DNA of 64,000 nt from Celerinatantimonas yamalensis (GTDB lineage: Bacteria; Pseudomonadota; Gammaproteobacteria; Enterobacterales; Celerinatantimonadaceae): assembly GCF_046054155.1 (NCBI RefSeq), contig NZ_JBEQCT010000003.1, forward strand, positions 248,001-312,000, given 5' to 3'. Positions 42,854 to 53,290 of the stretch are shown piece by piece; the stretch's first letter is position 1; each line of letters opens with the position of its first letter. Below the pieces are notes generated by a model. The model saw only the letters and a program-made list of their open reading frames with translations, was not told the DNA's origin and searched no databases. A program made the translations under genes and the position numbers.

Positions 42854-43339
42854 ATGAAAAAGACGGTTGTTGCTTTATGTTTAACGATGGTTATGTCTCC
42901 GTTGGTGTTTGCTGATGCGCCTGTGACAGACATGAGTACTCCGGAGCAGTCGAGTACTGAGCCGACGCTGCAACAAAAAGCGCAGACAATGGAGAAAGAT
43001 GTTAAGCAAAAAGCTGAGGTTGCGGGTCAAGATGTGACACAAAAAACGCATCAGGTAATCACTCAAACTGAAAAGTCAGTGAAAAAATGGAAAGCAGAGT
43101 CAGCCACTAAAAGTCATAAGATGATAAAAGCTGTACAAGCTGATCTTAAAGAGCTTGGTTATAAAGTGGGGCAGATCGATGGGATGATTGGGGCAAAAAC
43201 TAAAGCAGCCATTCGTAAATTCCAAGCAGATCATCATCAAACCAGCGATGGCCAAATTACTCAGAAGCTTAAAAATACACTGCAAAAAGTCAAAGCAACA
43301 TTGAGTGGTCAATCGTCTAACGAGCAATCATCTCAATAA
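42854..43339 (+). CDS. Secreted protein with coiled coil and peptidoglycan-binding domain
   Basis: A 161-residue exported protein. The start is ATG 42854, giving a clean signal peptide (KKTVVALCLTMVMSPLVFA). Residues 30-85 are charged and helical (KAQTMEKDVKQKAEVAGQDV), and residues 90-145 form a PG_binding_1 domain (IKAVQADLKELGYKVGQIDG, then GAKTKAAIRKFQ). The tail is Ser/Gln-rich. It probably sits at the cell wall; no enzymatic domain is present. Monocistronic, ending at a bidirectional hairpin. Confidence 0.85.
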   Translation: MKKTVVALCLTMVMSPLVFADAPVTDMSTPEQSSTEPTLQQKAQTMEKDVKQKAEVAGQDVTQKTHQVITQTEKSVKKWKAESATKSHKMIKAVQADLKELGYKVGQIDGMIGAKTKAAIRKFQADHHQTSDGQITQKLKNTLQKVKATLSGQSSNEQSSQ

Positions 43340-43343
43340 ATGG

Positions 43344-43372
43344 CAGTGAAAGGGGCCAAGGCCCCCTTCACT
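43344..43372. terminator. Bidirectional terminator
   Basis: GTGAA-GGGGCC / GGCCCC-TTCAC hairpin with one internal mismatch, filling the 35-bp space between two converging genes. Confidence 0.75.
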
Positions 43373-43374
43373 AT

Positions 43375-44376
43375 TCATCCGTTAGCTATATTGCTATTCT
43401 GAGCCGCTTTGGTCGACAGGCGATTGGCAATAATGGCACAGACAAAAATCTGAATTGGATGATAGAGCATAATTGGCAGAAGTAACATTCCCAAGATTGG
43501 ACTTGCGCCAAAGATAACTTTAGCCATCGGTACTCCCGCTGCGAGCGTCTTTTTAGTTCCGCAGAATAGGCCAGCAGCGAAATCTTCATCATTAAATTTA
43601 ATCCATTTGGCGACAAAAAATAGGATCAGCATCACCACTGTTAAAATAATGCAGCACAAGACAATGGCGAGTAATAAAGTGCTTAGCTCAAAATCATGCC
43701 AAATTCCTCGAATGACTGAGTCAGAAAATGCATTGAATATAATGAGCAAGATGACAAATTTATCGAGTTTGCCGGTAATGCTTTTATAGCGGCGCATCCA
43801 TTCTCCGATGAGAGGGCGCAGCAGTTGGCCTAACACCATAGGGAGTAGTAACATATAGGCAATATGCAGCACAGTTTGTTCGATATCCATATGCCCATTA
43901 CTCAATCCAATAAATAATTTAACGTACAACGGCGTTAAAAATATCCCCAGTACACTTGATAGTGAAGCGTTAAAGATAGCACCTGGAATGTTTCCTTTAG
44001 CAATGGCTGTCATCGCCACCGATGATGAAATTGTACTGGGTAATACCAATAGATAACAAAAGCCGTAGGCTAATGGTTGCGGCATCAGAGTTTGAAAATA
44101 GTGGCCAAAAAGTAACCAAATAAGGGGGTAGAGAACAAATGTTGCCGCTTGGGTATAGATGTGTAATCCCCAGTTACTCATGCCTTGACGAATATCTTTG
44201 GGAGATAATGCAATGCCGTGTAATAAAAAGACCAAAGCAATCCCATACTGCGTGACAATATTTAGATGAAGTGGTCCGACACTCGATCCCCAGTGTGGGA
44301 TAAGAATTGCCAATCCAATGGCGATCAGCATGCCAAATAAAAACCATTCTTTTTTTAATTTTTGCCAAATTATCAC
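43375..44376 (-). CDS. Bile acid:sodium symporter family transporter (YfeH-like)
   Basis: A 333-residue inner-membrane protein of the SBF-like/BASS superfamily, length as for E. coli YfeH (332), with about ten helices. Recognisable segments: LIPHWGSSVGPL, ALVFLLHGIALSPKDIRQG (family motif near helix 2), LVLPSTISSSVAMTAIAKGN with the helix-crossing polar motif, and FCGTKKTLAAGVPMAKVIFG. The substrate of YfeH is not established. Divergent from an AraC regulator that may control it. Confidence 0.9.
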   Translation of the reverse strand: MIIWQKLKKEWFLFGMLIAIGLAILIPHWGSSVGPLHLNIVTQYGIALVFLLHGIALSPKDIRQGMSNWGLHIYTQAATFVLYPLIWLLFGHYFQTLMPQPLAYGFCYLLVLPSTISSSVAMTAIAKGNIPGAIFNASLSSVLGIFLTPLYVKLFIGLSNGHMDIEQTVLHIAYMLLLPMVLGQLLRPLIGEWMRRYKSITGKLDKFVILLIIFNAFSDSVIRGIWHDFELSTLLLAIVLCCIILTVVMLILFFVAKWIKFNDEDFAAGLFCGTKKTLAAGVPMAKVIFGASPILGMLLLPIMLYHPIQIFVCAIIANRLSTKAAQNSNIANG

Positions 44377-44455
44377 GTTGCTCTTCCCATTGTCACATCC
44401 GATAAAATAGCGTAAAAGATCTACTCATTGTTATCTGTCGATATAATGCAAAAAA

Positions 44456-45235
44456 ATGTCGAGAATAAGCCATCATCGCACTATCCCAGATTTTGACTCG
44501 CTGCCAAGACCGGTTTATGCCCGTCCTGAACAGTGGGATGATCAAGGGAGCCAAACCAGTTGGCATCAACACCCGTGGGGGCAATTTTCCTATGCAGCAT
44601 CTGGTATTTTAACCGTGTTAACGCCAGATGCGCGTTATGTCGCACCGCCTCAATATGCCATTTGGGTCCCCGCTGGCGTTGAACATCAAGTCGTGTCAAA
44701 GACAGCTACGCAGATGCAAAGCCTTTATATAGAGGCATCAGCGTTGACTCAGTCGCGCTGGCGTGATGCGCAAGTGTTAGATGTCTCATTGTTGGTGCGG
44801 GAATTAATTAAGCAGTTTTGCCAGCAGGAGCCTTTGTGGCAAGAGAGTAGTTCTGAAAAGCGTCTCGCTCAGGTGTTACTTGATCAAATTGCACAGCTTC
44901 CTTGCGCGCGAACGCAACTGCCACTACCGTCGGATCGACGCTTACAAGCATTATGTCAAATCTTGCAGAATCAACCAGATAGCTGCGCTACAATGGTTCA
45001 ACTGGCCACACAAGTAGGTATTTCTAGTCGCAATGTGAGTCGCTTATTTGTGCAGCAGACCGGCATGAATTTTAGGCAATGGCGACAACGCCTGCGCTTG
45101 TTATATGCCTTGGATTATTTAGAGCAAAATCAGCGTGTGACGGATGTGGCATTGGCCTGTGGGTATGATTCGCTTTCTGCATTTGTGGCGGCTTTTCGGG
45201 AGCAATTTGGGGTTACACCCGGACAATATACTTAA
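44456..45235 (+). CDS. AraC-family transcriptional regulator with cupin domain
   Basis: A 259-residue regulator with an N-terminal cupin/AraC_binding domain (residues 30-100; SWHQHPWGQFSYAASGILTV, IWVPAGVEHQV) and a C-terminal double HTH (155-259; LATQVGISSRNVSRLFVQQTG, VTDVALACGYDSLSAFVAAFR). Divergent from the YfeH-like transporter across 79 bp, which suggests it regulates that gene. A TATAAT at 44442-44447 lies only 8 bp upstream of the ATG and no ribosome site is visible, so translation may be leaderless or start downstream. Confidence 0.9.
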   Translation: MSRISHHRTIPDFDSLPRPVYARPEQWDDQGSQTSWHQHPWGQFSYAASGILTVLTPDARYVAPPQYAIWVPAGVEHQVVSKTATQMQSLYIEASALTQSRWRDAQVLDVSLLVRELIKQFCQQEPLWQESSSEKRLAQVLLDQIAQLPCARTQLPLPSDRRLQALCQILQNQPDSCATMVQLATQVGISSRNVSRLFVQQTGMNFRQWRQRLRLLYALDYLEQNQRVTDVALACGYDSLSAFVAAFREQFGVTPGQYT

Positions 45236-45264
45236 GTAATTTTACCATAATAACAAGGGGTTAT

Positions 45265-46515
45265 ATGCAATCAGCGCTTAAGATCCTGCATACAGCTGAC
45301 TGGCACTTAGGGCATCAGTTGCACGGCTATAGCCGATATCACGAACACCAAGTTTTTCTTGACTGGCTTTCTGAACAAATTGAGACGTATGACGTTGATA
45401 TATTGTGTGTTAGCGGTGATCTCTTTGATACCGCTAATCCGTCGGCGACGAGCTGGCAGCAGTTATATCAATTTTTGGCTTATATCACCCATCGATGCCC
45501 TGGATTGCAAGTTATCATGGTGGCAGGAAATCATGATTCGCCCAGTAAAATCAGTGCACCGGGTGAATTATTGGCTCATTTTGACTTGCATTTGGTGGGG
45601 CAGGTTCATAAAAGTGAAAACGGTCAGCCGGAATTAAACAGATTGCTGATCCCTATGAAAAATCGTCAAGGTGAATTGCAAGGGTGGGCATTAGCCGTTC
45701 CATTTTTACGAGCCAGTGATCTGGTTTTAGATAGTCAGATCGGTGATGGTCAACAGCGCTGGCAGCAGGCCATTACGACGCTTTATCAGCAGTTAGGGGA
45801 ATTGGCTGAATCGGTGCGTCAGCCAGGGCAAATGCTGATGGCGATTGGACATGGCCATATTCGTGGCGGTCAAGTTTCAGAACTGTCAGAGCGCCAGATT
45901 CTTATGGGGGGAGAACATGCCCTTCCAGCGAATATATTTCCGGCGAGTTGTGATTATGTTGCGTTGGGGCATTTGCATTTAGGTCAGAAAATTAGTGCAC
46001 CGATCCCAATTCACTATAGCGGTTCGCCCTTGCCGCTGTCGCTCAGTGAACGGCGTTATCATCACCATGTGCAATTAGTCACGTGGCAACATCAGCAGGT
46101 GTCTATACACCCCCTAAATGTGCCACGGCATTGTCAAATGTTGCAAATCCCCAGTGAGCCCAAACCGTTACCAGAAGTATTGACTGAATTAGCTCAGCTA
46201 CCCGTTTATCAAGGTGCATTGGATGGGGCACCCTATTTAGAGGTACAGGTGCGATTGGAAACCCCTGTTGCACATTTGCGTGAGCAGGTGATGCAAGCTA
46301 TTAGCGATAAAGGGATGCGTTTAACACGTATTCGTAGCGTCTATCCAGATAGTAATTCGCAAGGCTATAGCCACTACAACGGCCGTGATTTAGATGAGCT
46401 CACACCGGTGCAGGTGTTTGAGTTGTGTTACCAGAAACAATATCAGCAAATGCCGGGTGACGAGTTAATGCAGGCATTTGCTCAAGTTGTCCGTGAAGTT
46501 GAGGAACAGCAATGA
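45265..46515 (+). CDS. sbcD: Exonuclease subunit SbcD (Mre11-like)
   Basis: Nuclease subunit of SbcCD, which cuts DNA hairpins and protein-blocked ends at palindromes. The 416-residue protein carries the Mre11 phosphoesterase motifs: HTADWHLGHQLHG (10-22), SGDLFDTANPS, VAGNHDSPSK, AIGHGHIRGG and VALGHLHLGQ, supplying all metal ligands. The C-terminal capping domain is present. Its stop overlaps the sbcC start by 4 bp (ATGA). Confidence 0.96.
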   Translation: MQSALKILHTADWHLGHQLHGYSRYHEHQVFLDWLSEQIETYDVDILCVSGDLFDTANPSATSWQQLYQFLAYITHRCPGLQVIMVAGNHDSPSKISAPGELLAHFDLHLVGQVHKSENGQPELNRLLIPMKNRQGELQGWALAVPFLRASDLVLDSQIGDGQQRWQQAITTLYQQLGELAESVRQPGQMLMAIGHGHIRGGQVSELSERQILMGGEHALPANIFPASCDYVALGHLHLGQKISAPIPIHYSGSPLPLSLSERRYHHHVQLVTWQHQQVSIHPLNVPRHCQMLQIPSEPKPLPEVLTELAQLPVYQGALDGAPYLEVQVRLETPVAHLREQVMQAISDKGMRLTRIRSVYPDSNSQGYSHYNGRDLDELTPVQVFELCYQKQYQQMPGDELMQAFAQVVREVEEQQ

Positions 46516-49500
46516 AAATTATCGCTATTCGCGGAGAAAATATCGCCAGCTTAGCGGGTTCATTTGCCGTTGAGTTCGGTTCTGAGCCATTAGCAGAGCA
46601 GGGGCTTATTGCCATCACCGGTAAAACCGGCAGCGGCAAAAGTACGTTGCTTGATTGTTTGTGCTTGGCTCTTTATGAACAGGTGCCGCGTTTTGAAGAT
46701 CAATCTCGCACGGTTGAAATAGGCGAAGAGCAAAATGATAAGCTTAAAGCCAACGATGTGCGACATTTGGTGAGCCGCGGGATGGCACATGCCAGCGCAG
46801 AGGTTGAATTTATCGTCAATGACGGCAAACGCTATCTAGCGCGTTGGCAAGTACGACGAGCACGTAACCAGATCAGCGGACGTTGGCAGGCCAGTAGCCG
46901 TGAACTACTTGATTGCCAAACTGATCAACCCTTCAGCGCCAATAAACGTGAATTTCAACAGATCATTAATGATCTGGTTGGGCTTGATTATGAGCAATTT
47001 CGCCGTTCGGTTATGCTCGCTCAAGGCGATTTTGCCGCATTTTTAAAAGCGCCAGAAGATCAACGTTCTGCTTTGCTCGAGCGGATGACGGGCACGTCGT
47101 TGTATAGCCAAATTTCTCAGCAAGTGTATGAAAACTATAAGCAGCAATCACAAGCTTTGACAAATCTACGTGCCCGGATGCAAGAGGTTGAACTACTCGA
47201 TGAAGAAACGGTCACCCAGCTGCAAGGGCAATTAACACAGGCGCAAACACGTCAAACGCAGTTGCAACAGGTCAAACAAGTCAACCAAAAGCTCAGCCAG
47301 CAGTTACTTGATTTAGACAGTGCAAATGCGGCGGTGCAATCTGTTGCCAATACGATTAACACCCATCAACAAGAGCACGTTTTGATTGAATCGCAGCGTC
47401 AACAATTAACCCAGTTGGGTCAAGTTGAACCACTGCGAGAAAATTATCAAGCGCGAGCGCGGCTGGCGCAAGCCTTAGCTCGGCAAGATGAACAGCAACG
47501 TCATTTGGACAAGATTTATCAAGAGCAGGTTGTCGCAACGGAACAGACGCAGCAGCAAACTCAACAGGCGCGTGAAGCACTGACGTTATTTTCAAAAGAG
47601 CAAGATGATCGAGCCCAAGAGTTAGAAACGGCTCGAATGTTAGAAGAACAGCACAAATTGCTATATCAACAGCAGCTCAATCGCCAGCCAGAATTGGCGG
47701 ACACGCACCAGCAACTCGCCAAGCAGCGGCTATTGTCTCAAGATTTAGACGCGCAACTTCAAAGCTTGGAGGCTGAAGTGCAAACGCTAAATCGCTGGCT
47801 TGATGCGCATCAGGTCGAGGCTTTGTGGACACAGCACTATGCACAGATAGAGCATCTGCTACATGATTATCAACGCATACAACAGCAGCAAATCCGTCGC
47901 CAAACTCAATTGCAGGATTATCAGCACAATCACGATGAGGCAAAGCTATTTGAACAACGTTTGAACGAGTTAAATCAAGCGTTGGCATTGGTTGACGCAA
48001 AACGCCAACCTTTTGCCGAGATAAACCAACATGAAAATCAGCTACGAGAAGCGTATCAGCAACTGACGACGTTATTAGATAGTACCCAGCATCAGCAATC
48101 GGCGCTGACTCAAGCGTTGCAGTTCGCTGAACAATACCATGCAGCTCAGCAAAAAATAGTGAGTTGTCAGCCTGCTCTTGATGACATCTACGCGTCACAA
48201 TATGGCGATAACCAGCAGTTAGAGCAACTCAATGCCCAGGTGAGCGAGTTGCAAAACCAATATAATTTGGCCCGTCAAGTCGTTGAGTTGGATGATTATC
48301 GCCAGCAGTTGCAAGTTGATGTACCTTGTCCGCTCTGTGGCAGTAAGCATCATCCCTATCTGGATGAACGTGCCAACGCTCCGGTACAGTCCATTTTGAC
48401 GCAATTGTCGCAGCGCATTGATGTATTAAACCAGCAACGCCAACACTACCAAGCGCGCCTCTTTAGTGCACCGCAACAAATAGACATGCTTGTTCAGCAG
48501 CGTATTGAGGCGGAAGAGATCCGAACTTACAGTCAAGAGCATTTAGCCACACTGGCACAAGATCTCGGTGAATCTCTCTCGACTCTGTTGGAGCTGGCCC
48601 ATGTAACTTCGCGTTATCAACAAATAGCGGCTCAAGTCAATGAATTGCTAGAGCGGCGCCAAGCGCTTGAGATGAAATGGCAACGATTGAGCGAAGCGAA
48701 AGTGCTTCGAGATGATCTCGACAATGAGTTTCAGCATCTCAGTCAATTACGCGATCAACAAGCAACACAGCAGCAATTGTGTCAGCAACGTCTAGAACAG
48801 CTGAGCACAGCTCTAGAACATGACGCTGATCAAAGTGAACAATTGGTGCAAATGGGCGCGCAGCTTAGTGAGCGGTTGGGGGATATCGAATGGCAATCTC
48901 AGCTGCATCATTATGGTCTCGTCGCGCTGTTAAGCTGGTTGCATGAACAGGTTAGCGAGTACCAAGCAAATGCGCAACGCCACGCCGTGCTTATCACGCA
49001 GTGTCAGCAACAACAAGCGCAGTGTCAGCAGCAGAGGCTTAGATGCGAGCACGCTGAGCGAGTGTATCAACAATGCCAGAGCCAAGTTGATGAACTCGTT
49101 GAGCAAATAAGCGGTATTGAGCAGCAAGCGAAGCAGCTTTTAGATGGATTCGGCGTGATACAATGGCAACAACAAATGCAGCAGCGTCAGCACCAGTTAG
49201 ACGGTGTGATTGAGCAGACTCAGCTTAGATTCAGTGAACAAGAACGCGTAAAAAACGACACCCATAGCCGCTTGCAAGCGTTAGCCGAGCAGCAACGACG
49301 TGATCGCAGCGAACTAGGCACGTTGCAGCAAGATTGGCAGCATGCATTAGAACGCTTGGATGCAACAGCCGAACGGGTGGAACAGCTATTATCGCTGCCA
49401 AGTACATCGGTCGAATCGATGCGTCATCAAGTGCAACATTATGAACAAACGATGGTTGCACTGAAAACCGAACTACAGCAGAAGCGTCAGCACGCCGATA

Positions 49501-50216
49501 CTTTACTTGAAGCGCTACAACATCAGCAACAGATCTTGACTGAGCAGCTCCAAGCACTTGATTTGGATAATATGGATGTACTGATTGAGGTTATGAACCA
49601 GTTGGCCGAAGATATCTATCAGATACGTTCAAAACTCGATCAAAATGCTCAATCACACCAGCGCTATCACGCTCTTGATACTGATTATCAGCAGCGGCTA
49701 AACGCTTGTAGTGTTTGGGAGCAACTCAATGCGCTGATTGGTTCCGCCAGTGGGGCGAAATTTAGAACCTTTGCCCAGCAACTGACATTAGATAAATTAC
49801 TATTTGAAGCCAATCATCAATTGACTGAATTAGCGCCTCGCTATCGATTGCAACGCATCCCCGGACAGTCGCTGGCTTTGCAGGTGGTTGACCTTGATAT
49901 GGGTGATGAAGTGCGTACATTGGCGAGTCTCTCTGGTGGTGAAACCTTCTTGGTGTCACTCGCTCTGGCGCTGGCTTTGTCAGCGGTGTCATCACGTAAT
50001 TTGCAGATCCAATCGCTGTTTATCGATGAAGGATTCGGTTCACTTGATCCTGAAAGTTTGGATGTGGTGTTAAGTTGTTTAGATAAGCTGCAGGCTAGTG
50101 GCCGCCAAGTGACGGCTATTTCGCATGTGCAACCGATGGTTGAGCGTATCAGTGCGAAAATCCAATTGCGAGCCCTAGGCGGTGGGCGGAGCCGTTTGGA
50201 TACGGTGATTAGTTAA
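46512..50216 (+). CDS. sbcC: Exonuclease subunit SbcC (Rad50-like ATPase)
   Basis: ATPase and tether subunit of SbcCD, 1234 residues. Walker A ITGKTGSGKST at 35-45; a very long Gln-rich coiled coil split by the zinc hook CPLCGSKHHP at 606-615; then the ABC signature SLSGGETFLVSLALALALS (about 1137) and Walker B SLFIDEGFGSLD (about 1172). All parts of a working SMC-like ATPase are present. Longer than E. coli SbcC (1048), mainly in the coiled coil. Translationally coupled to sbcD. Confidence 0.96.
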   Translation: MKIIAIRGENIASLAGSFAVEFGSEPLAEQGLIAITGKTGSGKSTLLDCLCLALYEQVPRFEDQSRTVEIGEEQNDKLKANDVRHLVSRGMAHASAEVEFIVNDGKRYLARWQVRRARNQISGRWQASSRELLDCQTDQPFSANKREFQQIINDLVGLDYEQFRRSVMLAQGDFAAFLKAPEDQRSALLERMTGTSLYSQISQQVYENYKQQSQALTNLRARMQEVELLDEETVTQLQGQLTQAQTRQTQLQQVKQVNQKLSQQLLDLDSANAAVQSVANTINTHQQEHVLIESQRQQLTQLGQVEPLRENYQARARLAQALARQDEQQRHLDKIYQEQVVATEQTQQQTQQAREALTLFSKEQDDRAQELETARMLEEQHKLLYQQQLNRQPELADTHQQLAKQRLLSQDLDAQLQSLEAEVQTLNRWLDAHQVEALWTQHYAQIEHLLHDYQRIQQQQIRRQTQLQDYQHNHDEAKLFEQRLNELNQALALVDAKRQPFAEINQHENQLREAYQQLTTLLDSTQHQQSALTQALQFAEQYHAAQQKIVSCQPALDDIYASQYGDNQQLEQLNAQVSELQNQYNLARQVVELDDYRQQLQVDVPCPLCGSKHHPYLDERANAPVQSILTQLSQRIDVLNQQRQHYQARLFSAPQQIDMLVQQRIEAEEIRTYSQEHLATLAQDLGESLSTLLELAHVTSRYQQIAAQVNELLERRQALEMKWQRLSEAKVLRDDLDNEFQHLSQLRDQQATQQQLCQQRLEQLSTALEHDADQSEQLVQMGAQLSERLGDIEWQSQLHHYGLVALLSWLHEQVSEYQANAQRHAVLITQCQQQQAQCQQQRLRCEHAERVYQQCQSQVDELVEQISGIEQQAKQLLDGFGVIQWQQQMQQRQHQLDGVIEQTQLRFSEQERVKNDTHSRLQALAEQQRRDRSELGTLQQDWQHALERLDATAERVEQLLSLPSTSVESMRHQVQHYEQTMVALKTELQQKRQHADTLLEALQHQQQILTEQLQALDLDNMDVLIEVMNQLAEDIYQIRSKLDQNAQSHQRYHALDTDYQQRLNACSVWEQLNALIGSASGAKFRTFAQQLTLDKLLFEANHQLTELAPRYRLQRIPGQSLALQVVDLDMGDEVRTLASLSGGETFLVSLALALALSAVSSRNLQIQSLFIDEGFGSLDPESLDVVLSCLDKLQASGRQVTAISHVQPMVERISAKIQLRALGGGRSRLDTVIS

Positions 50217-50247
50217 TGGCTAGAGACGTCGCGTAACACGCGTTCAA

Positions 50248-50280
50248 AGGGAAGTCGGCGTGTGGGTTGGCGACTTCCCT
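50248..50280. terminator. Hairpin between converging sbcC and galU
   Basis: Stem AGGGAAGTCG / CGACTTCCCT with a 13-nt loop, 30 bp after the sbcC stop. No long T-run, but it occupies the only gap between converging genes. Confidence 0.6.
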
Positions 50281-50304
50281 TGATTCAAACGTAACTATAG
50301 GGGG

Positions 50305-51150
50305 CTATTTGTTGGTTTGTTCTTTAAGGTAGATATTCTCAAAGCAGTAGTTGGTCGCTTTGACAAAGCCTTCAACGCTGCCACAATCAAAGCGTTGACC
50401 CCTAAATTTATATGCCATGACACAACCGTTTTTAGCTTGTTCGAGCAAGGCATCAGTGAGTTGGATCTCACCATTTTTACCCGGTTTAGTGTTGCGCAAA
50501 ATGTCAAATATATCAGGGGTTAGAATATAACGACCGATTACCGCTAAATTAGATGGCGCTTCATCAGCATTTGGTTTTTCAACCATATTGGTGACTCGAT
50601 AAAGATCGTCTCGCAATGCTTCGCCTTCAATCACCCCATATTTGTTGATCTGATCTTCAGGCACTTCCATAATCGCAACAATGCTACAACGAAATTGATT
50701 ATAGAGTTTAACCATCTGCGTTAAAACGCCATCATCGCCCTCATTGAGGCATAAGTCATCGGCTAGGACTACCGCAAAAGGATCATTGCCGATGAGTGAC
50801 TCACCACATAAAATAGCATGACCTAATCCCATCATCTGTTTTTGTCGGGTATAGGTAAACGTGGTTTTATTCATCAGCTCACGAATACCGGTTAAATAGG
50901 CTTCTTTTGAAGTACCCGCAATTTCGTTTTCCAGCTCATAGCTGATATCAAAATGGTCGGTAATCGCCCGTTTACCACGGCCGGTAATAAATGCCATATC
51001 CGTTAGGCCTGCTTCTACCGCTTCTTCGACACCATATTGCACAATGGGTTTATTCACGACAGGGAGCATTTCTTTTGGCATCGACTTAGTCGCTGGTAGG
51101 AAGCGTGTTCCATAACCTGCGACAGGGAATAAACATTTTTTTATTTTCAT
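50305..51150 (-). CDS. galU: UTP-glucose-1-phosphate uridylyltransferase
   Basis: Makes UDP-glucose. The start is ATG 51150 (MKIKKCLFPVAGYGTRFLP), giving 281 residues. Nucleotidyltransferase motifs: VAGYGTRFLPATKSMPKEML, QKQMMGLGHAILCG, VVLADDLCLNE (metal Asp) and VEKPNADEAPSNLAVIGRY. It neighbours the glucosylglycerate genes, for which UDP-glucose is a possible donor. Monocistronic, divergent from the GH13 phosphorylase gene. Confidence 0.96.
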   Translation of the reverse strand: MKIKKCLFPVAGYGTRFLPATKSMPKEMLPVVNKPIVQYGVEEAVEAGLTDMAFITGRGKRAITDHFDISYELENEIAGTSKEAYLTGIRELMNKTTFTYTRQKQMMGLGHAILCGESLIGNDPFAVVLADDLCLNEGDDGVLTQMVKLYNQFRCSIVAIMEVPEDQINKYGVIEGEALRDDLYRVTNMVEKPNADEAPSNLAVIGRYILTPDIFDILRNTKPGKNGEIQLTDALLEQAKNGCVMAYKFRGQRFDCGSVEGFVKATNYCFENIYLKEQTNK

Positions 51151-51436
51151 CAATTAGATCTCTTATAGCTAAAATCAAAAAGTGTTTTCAGGGATGATTT
51201 CCCTAACCGTTATGTTGTACAACGTGCTTACATGTTATTTAACACAACAAAAAATGATCGAAATGTCAAAAAATACTTGGCATAACATCTGCTTGATAAG
51301 CTTCAATTATTATAATTTATCATAGCACGACGCTAGATAAATGCGGCCTAGGGAAAACCTTTATTTTACAATGTAGAGGTTGATACTTGATAAGGTTAGC
51401 TTATCAGTGACGTGAATTTGAACCGAAGGGGGCTTG

Positions 51437-53173
51437 ATGACGCATCCGCAAACGTTAGCCGAACTGTTACAGTTTGTATATGGTGATGATACCTTAGATA
51501 CCCTTCTAGAGGCAGTTGAAGAACGTATCGAGCGTATGCGGCATCACCTTGACCGCCATGCACAACCATGGAGCAATGATGATGTGGTTTTGATCACCTA
51601 TGGGGATTCGGTGACCCATGATGGTGAGCCACCACTACAAGTGCTGACGAAGTTTATTGAGCGCTATTTGGATAAAGCGATCAGTGCGGTTCATTTACTC
51701 CCATTCTTTCCTTATAGTTCTGATGATGGGTTTTCAGTTATTGATTATTATCAGGTGAATTATCGCTTAGGAGATTGGCAAGATGTCCGTCAATTGGCTA
51801 AGAAAAAAGAGCTGATGGTCGATCTGGTGATGAATCATACTTCGCGGCAAAGTCTGCTGTTTATCGATTTTATTAATGGCGAGGGGACTGGCGCTGAGTT
51901 TTTTATTGAAGCCGATCCCGCGCTTGATTACTCTCTGGTGACTCGTCCTCGTACCTCGCCGCTAGTTGTCGACGTGTATACTCGCCAAGGGGTTAAACAC
52001 GTGTGGGCGACATTCAGTGCGGATCAAATTGATGTGAATTTTCGTCATCCGAAAGTGTTTTTAGCCTATCTTGATATTTTGTTGTTCTATATACAAAACG
52101 GCGCGCGTTATATCCGCTTGGATGCGGTGGCCTTTATTTGGAAAGAATTGGGCACTAAATGTATTCATCTGCCACAAACGCATGCACTGGTGAAGGTGAT
52201 TCGGGCGGTCATGGAGCGGATCGATTCGAATTTGATTCTCATTACCGAAACCAATGTACCGCATCATGAAAATGTGAGTTATTTTGGTCAAGGCAATGAG
52301 GCGCATATGGTCTATCAATTTGCGTTGCCGCCGTTATTGCTGCATGCGCTCAATCGAGGCAATGCATCTTATCTCAATGATTGGGCGCGTCATTTAGAGG
52401 TTTTGCCCAGCGGCTGTAGCTATTTTAACTTCGTCGCTTCCCATGATGGTATTGGGGTGCGTCCTGTCGAGAGCTTGATCCCTGCTCATGAAATGGATGA
52501 TCTGCTGAAGAGCGTTCGTGATTTTGGTGGTTTTGTGAGTATGAAAACCAACCCCGATGGTTCTAAAAGCCCTTATGAGCTGAATATTTCATTATATGAA
52601 GCGATGCAAGGGACGCGTTCTGGGCCGGATCTGTATCAACTCAGCCGTTATCTATGCTGCCAACTTGTCATGTTGGCGATGCCGGGGATTCCGGGAATTT
52701 ATATGCATTCGTTGACGGCGACCCCGAATGATCTGCAATTGGTTGAACAGACGGGCAGAACCCGATCAATTAACCGTCATAGTTGGGATTTGGATGAGTT
52801 TGAAGCGCAGTTAGAGATTCCATCAAGTGGGCCTGCACAAGTGTTTCATCGTTTGATCGAGCTCATTTCGCTCAGGCGTAAACAAATTGCATTTCATCCT
52901 CAAGCAGCGTTTAAAATACTGTCGGTGCAAGATGAAGCGTTGTTTGTGTTAGAGCGTACTAGTATGGATGGGAGTCAGCGTATTTTGGCGATGTATAATA
53001 TGACGCGCCACCCTCAAGAGGTTGCAGAAAATGCCTACAACTATCCAGCTAAACGGATTTGGGATCTGATCAGTGAAGAGTGGGTGGATGTGAGTGCGCT
53101 TACTTTGGCACCCTATCAAGTGTTGTGGTTGCTCATTAAACATCCTTCAAGCCAGTCACTGCCCAATGATTAG
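51437..53173 (+). CDS. GH13_18 glycoside phosphorylase, likely glucosylglycerate phosphorylase
   Basis: A 578-residue retaining phosphorylase of the sucrose phosphorylase subfamily. The start is ATG 51437 behind AAGGGGG. Visible: HLLPFFPYSSDDGFSVIDYY (typical of the subfamily), nucleophile Asp229 in RLDAVAFIWK, acid/base Glu271 in ITETNVPHHENVSYFG, and NFVASHDGIGVRP. It would often be annotated sucrose phosphorylase, but its length and the adjacent gpgS-gpgP genes point to glucosylglycerate as substrate, giving glucose-1-phosphate and glycerate. That specificity is inference from context. Confidence 0.85.
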   Translation: MTHPQTLAELLQFVYGDDTLDTLLEAVEERIERMRHHLDRHAQPWSNDDVVLITYGDSVTHDGEPPLQVLTKFIERYLDKAISAVHLLPFFPYSSDDGFSVIDYYQVNYRLGDWQDVRQLAKKKELMVDLVMNHTSRQSLLFIDFINGEGTGAEFFIEADPALDYSLVTRPRTSPLVVDVYTRQGVKHVWATFSADQIDVNFRHPKVFLAYLDILLFYIQNGARYIRLDAVAFIWKELGTKCIHLPQTHALVKVIRAVMERIDSNLILITETNVPHHENVSYFGQGNEAHMVYQFALPPLLLHALNRGNASYLNDWARHLEVLPSGCSYFNFVASHDGIGVRPVESLIPAHEMDDLLKSVRDFGGFVSMKTNPDGSKSPYELNISLYEAMQGTRSGPDLYQLSRYLCCQLVMLAMPGIPGIYMHSLTATPNDLQLVEQTGRTRSINRHSWDLDEFEAQLEIPSSGPAQVFHRLIELISLRRKQIAFHPQAAFKILSVQDEALFVLERTSMDGSQRILAMYNMTRHPQEVAENAYNYPAKRIWDLISEEWVDVSALTLAPYQVLWLLIKHPSSQSLPND

Positions 53174-53290
53174 GGCAGTTGACATTTTTTCTGGGGCCTT
53201 TTGCTCAGCAAGTGAGCCAATTTTATAGTGGGTGGTGCTCTTATTTTTTGTTACCAGCTATGAATTACTCATTAGACGAACGCAGCTTCG

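Noticed and set aside
51437..53173. Naming the GH13 protein sucrose phosphorylase
   Set aside because: No sucrose transporter, regulator or fructokinase is nearby, while glucosylglycerate synthesis genes are adjacent.
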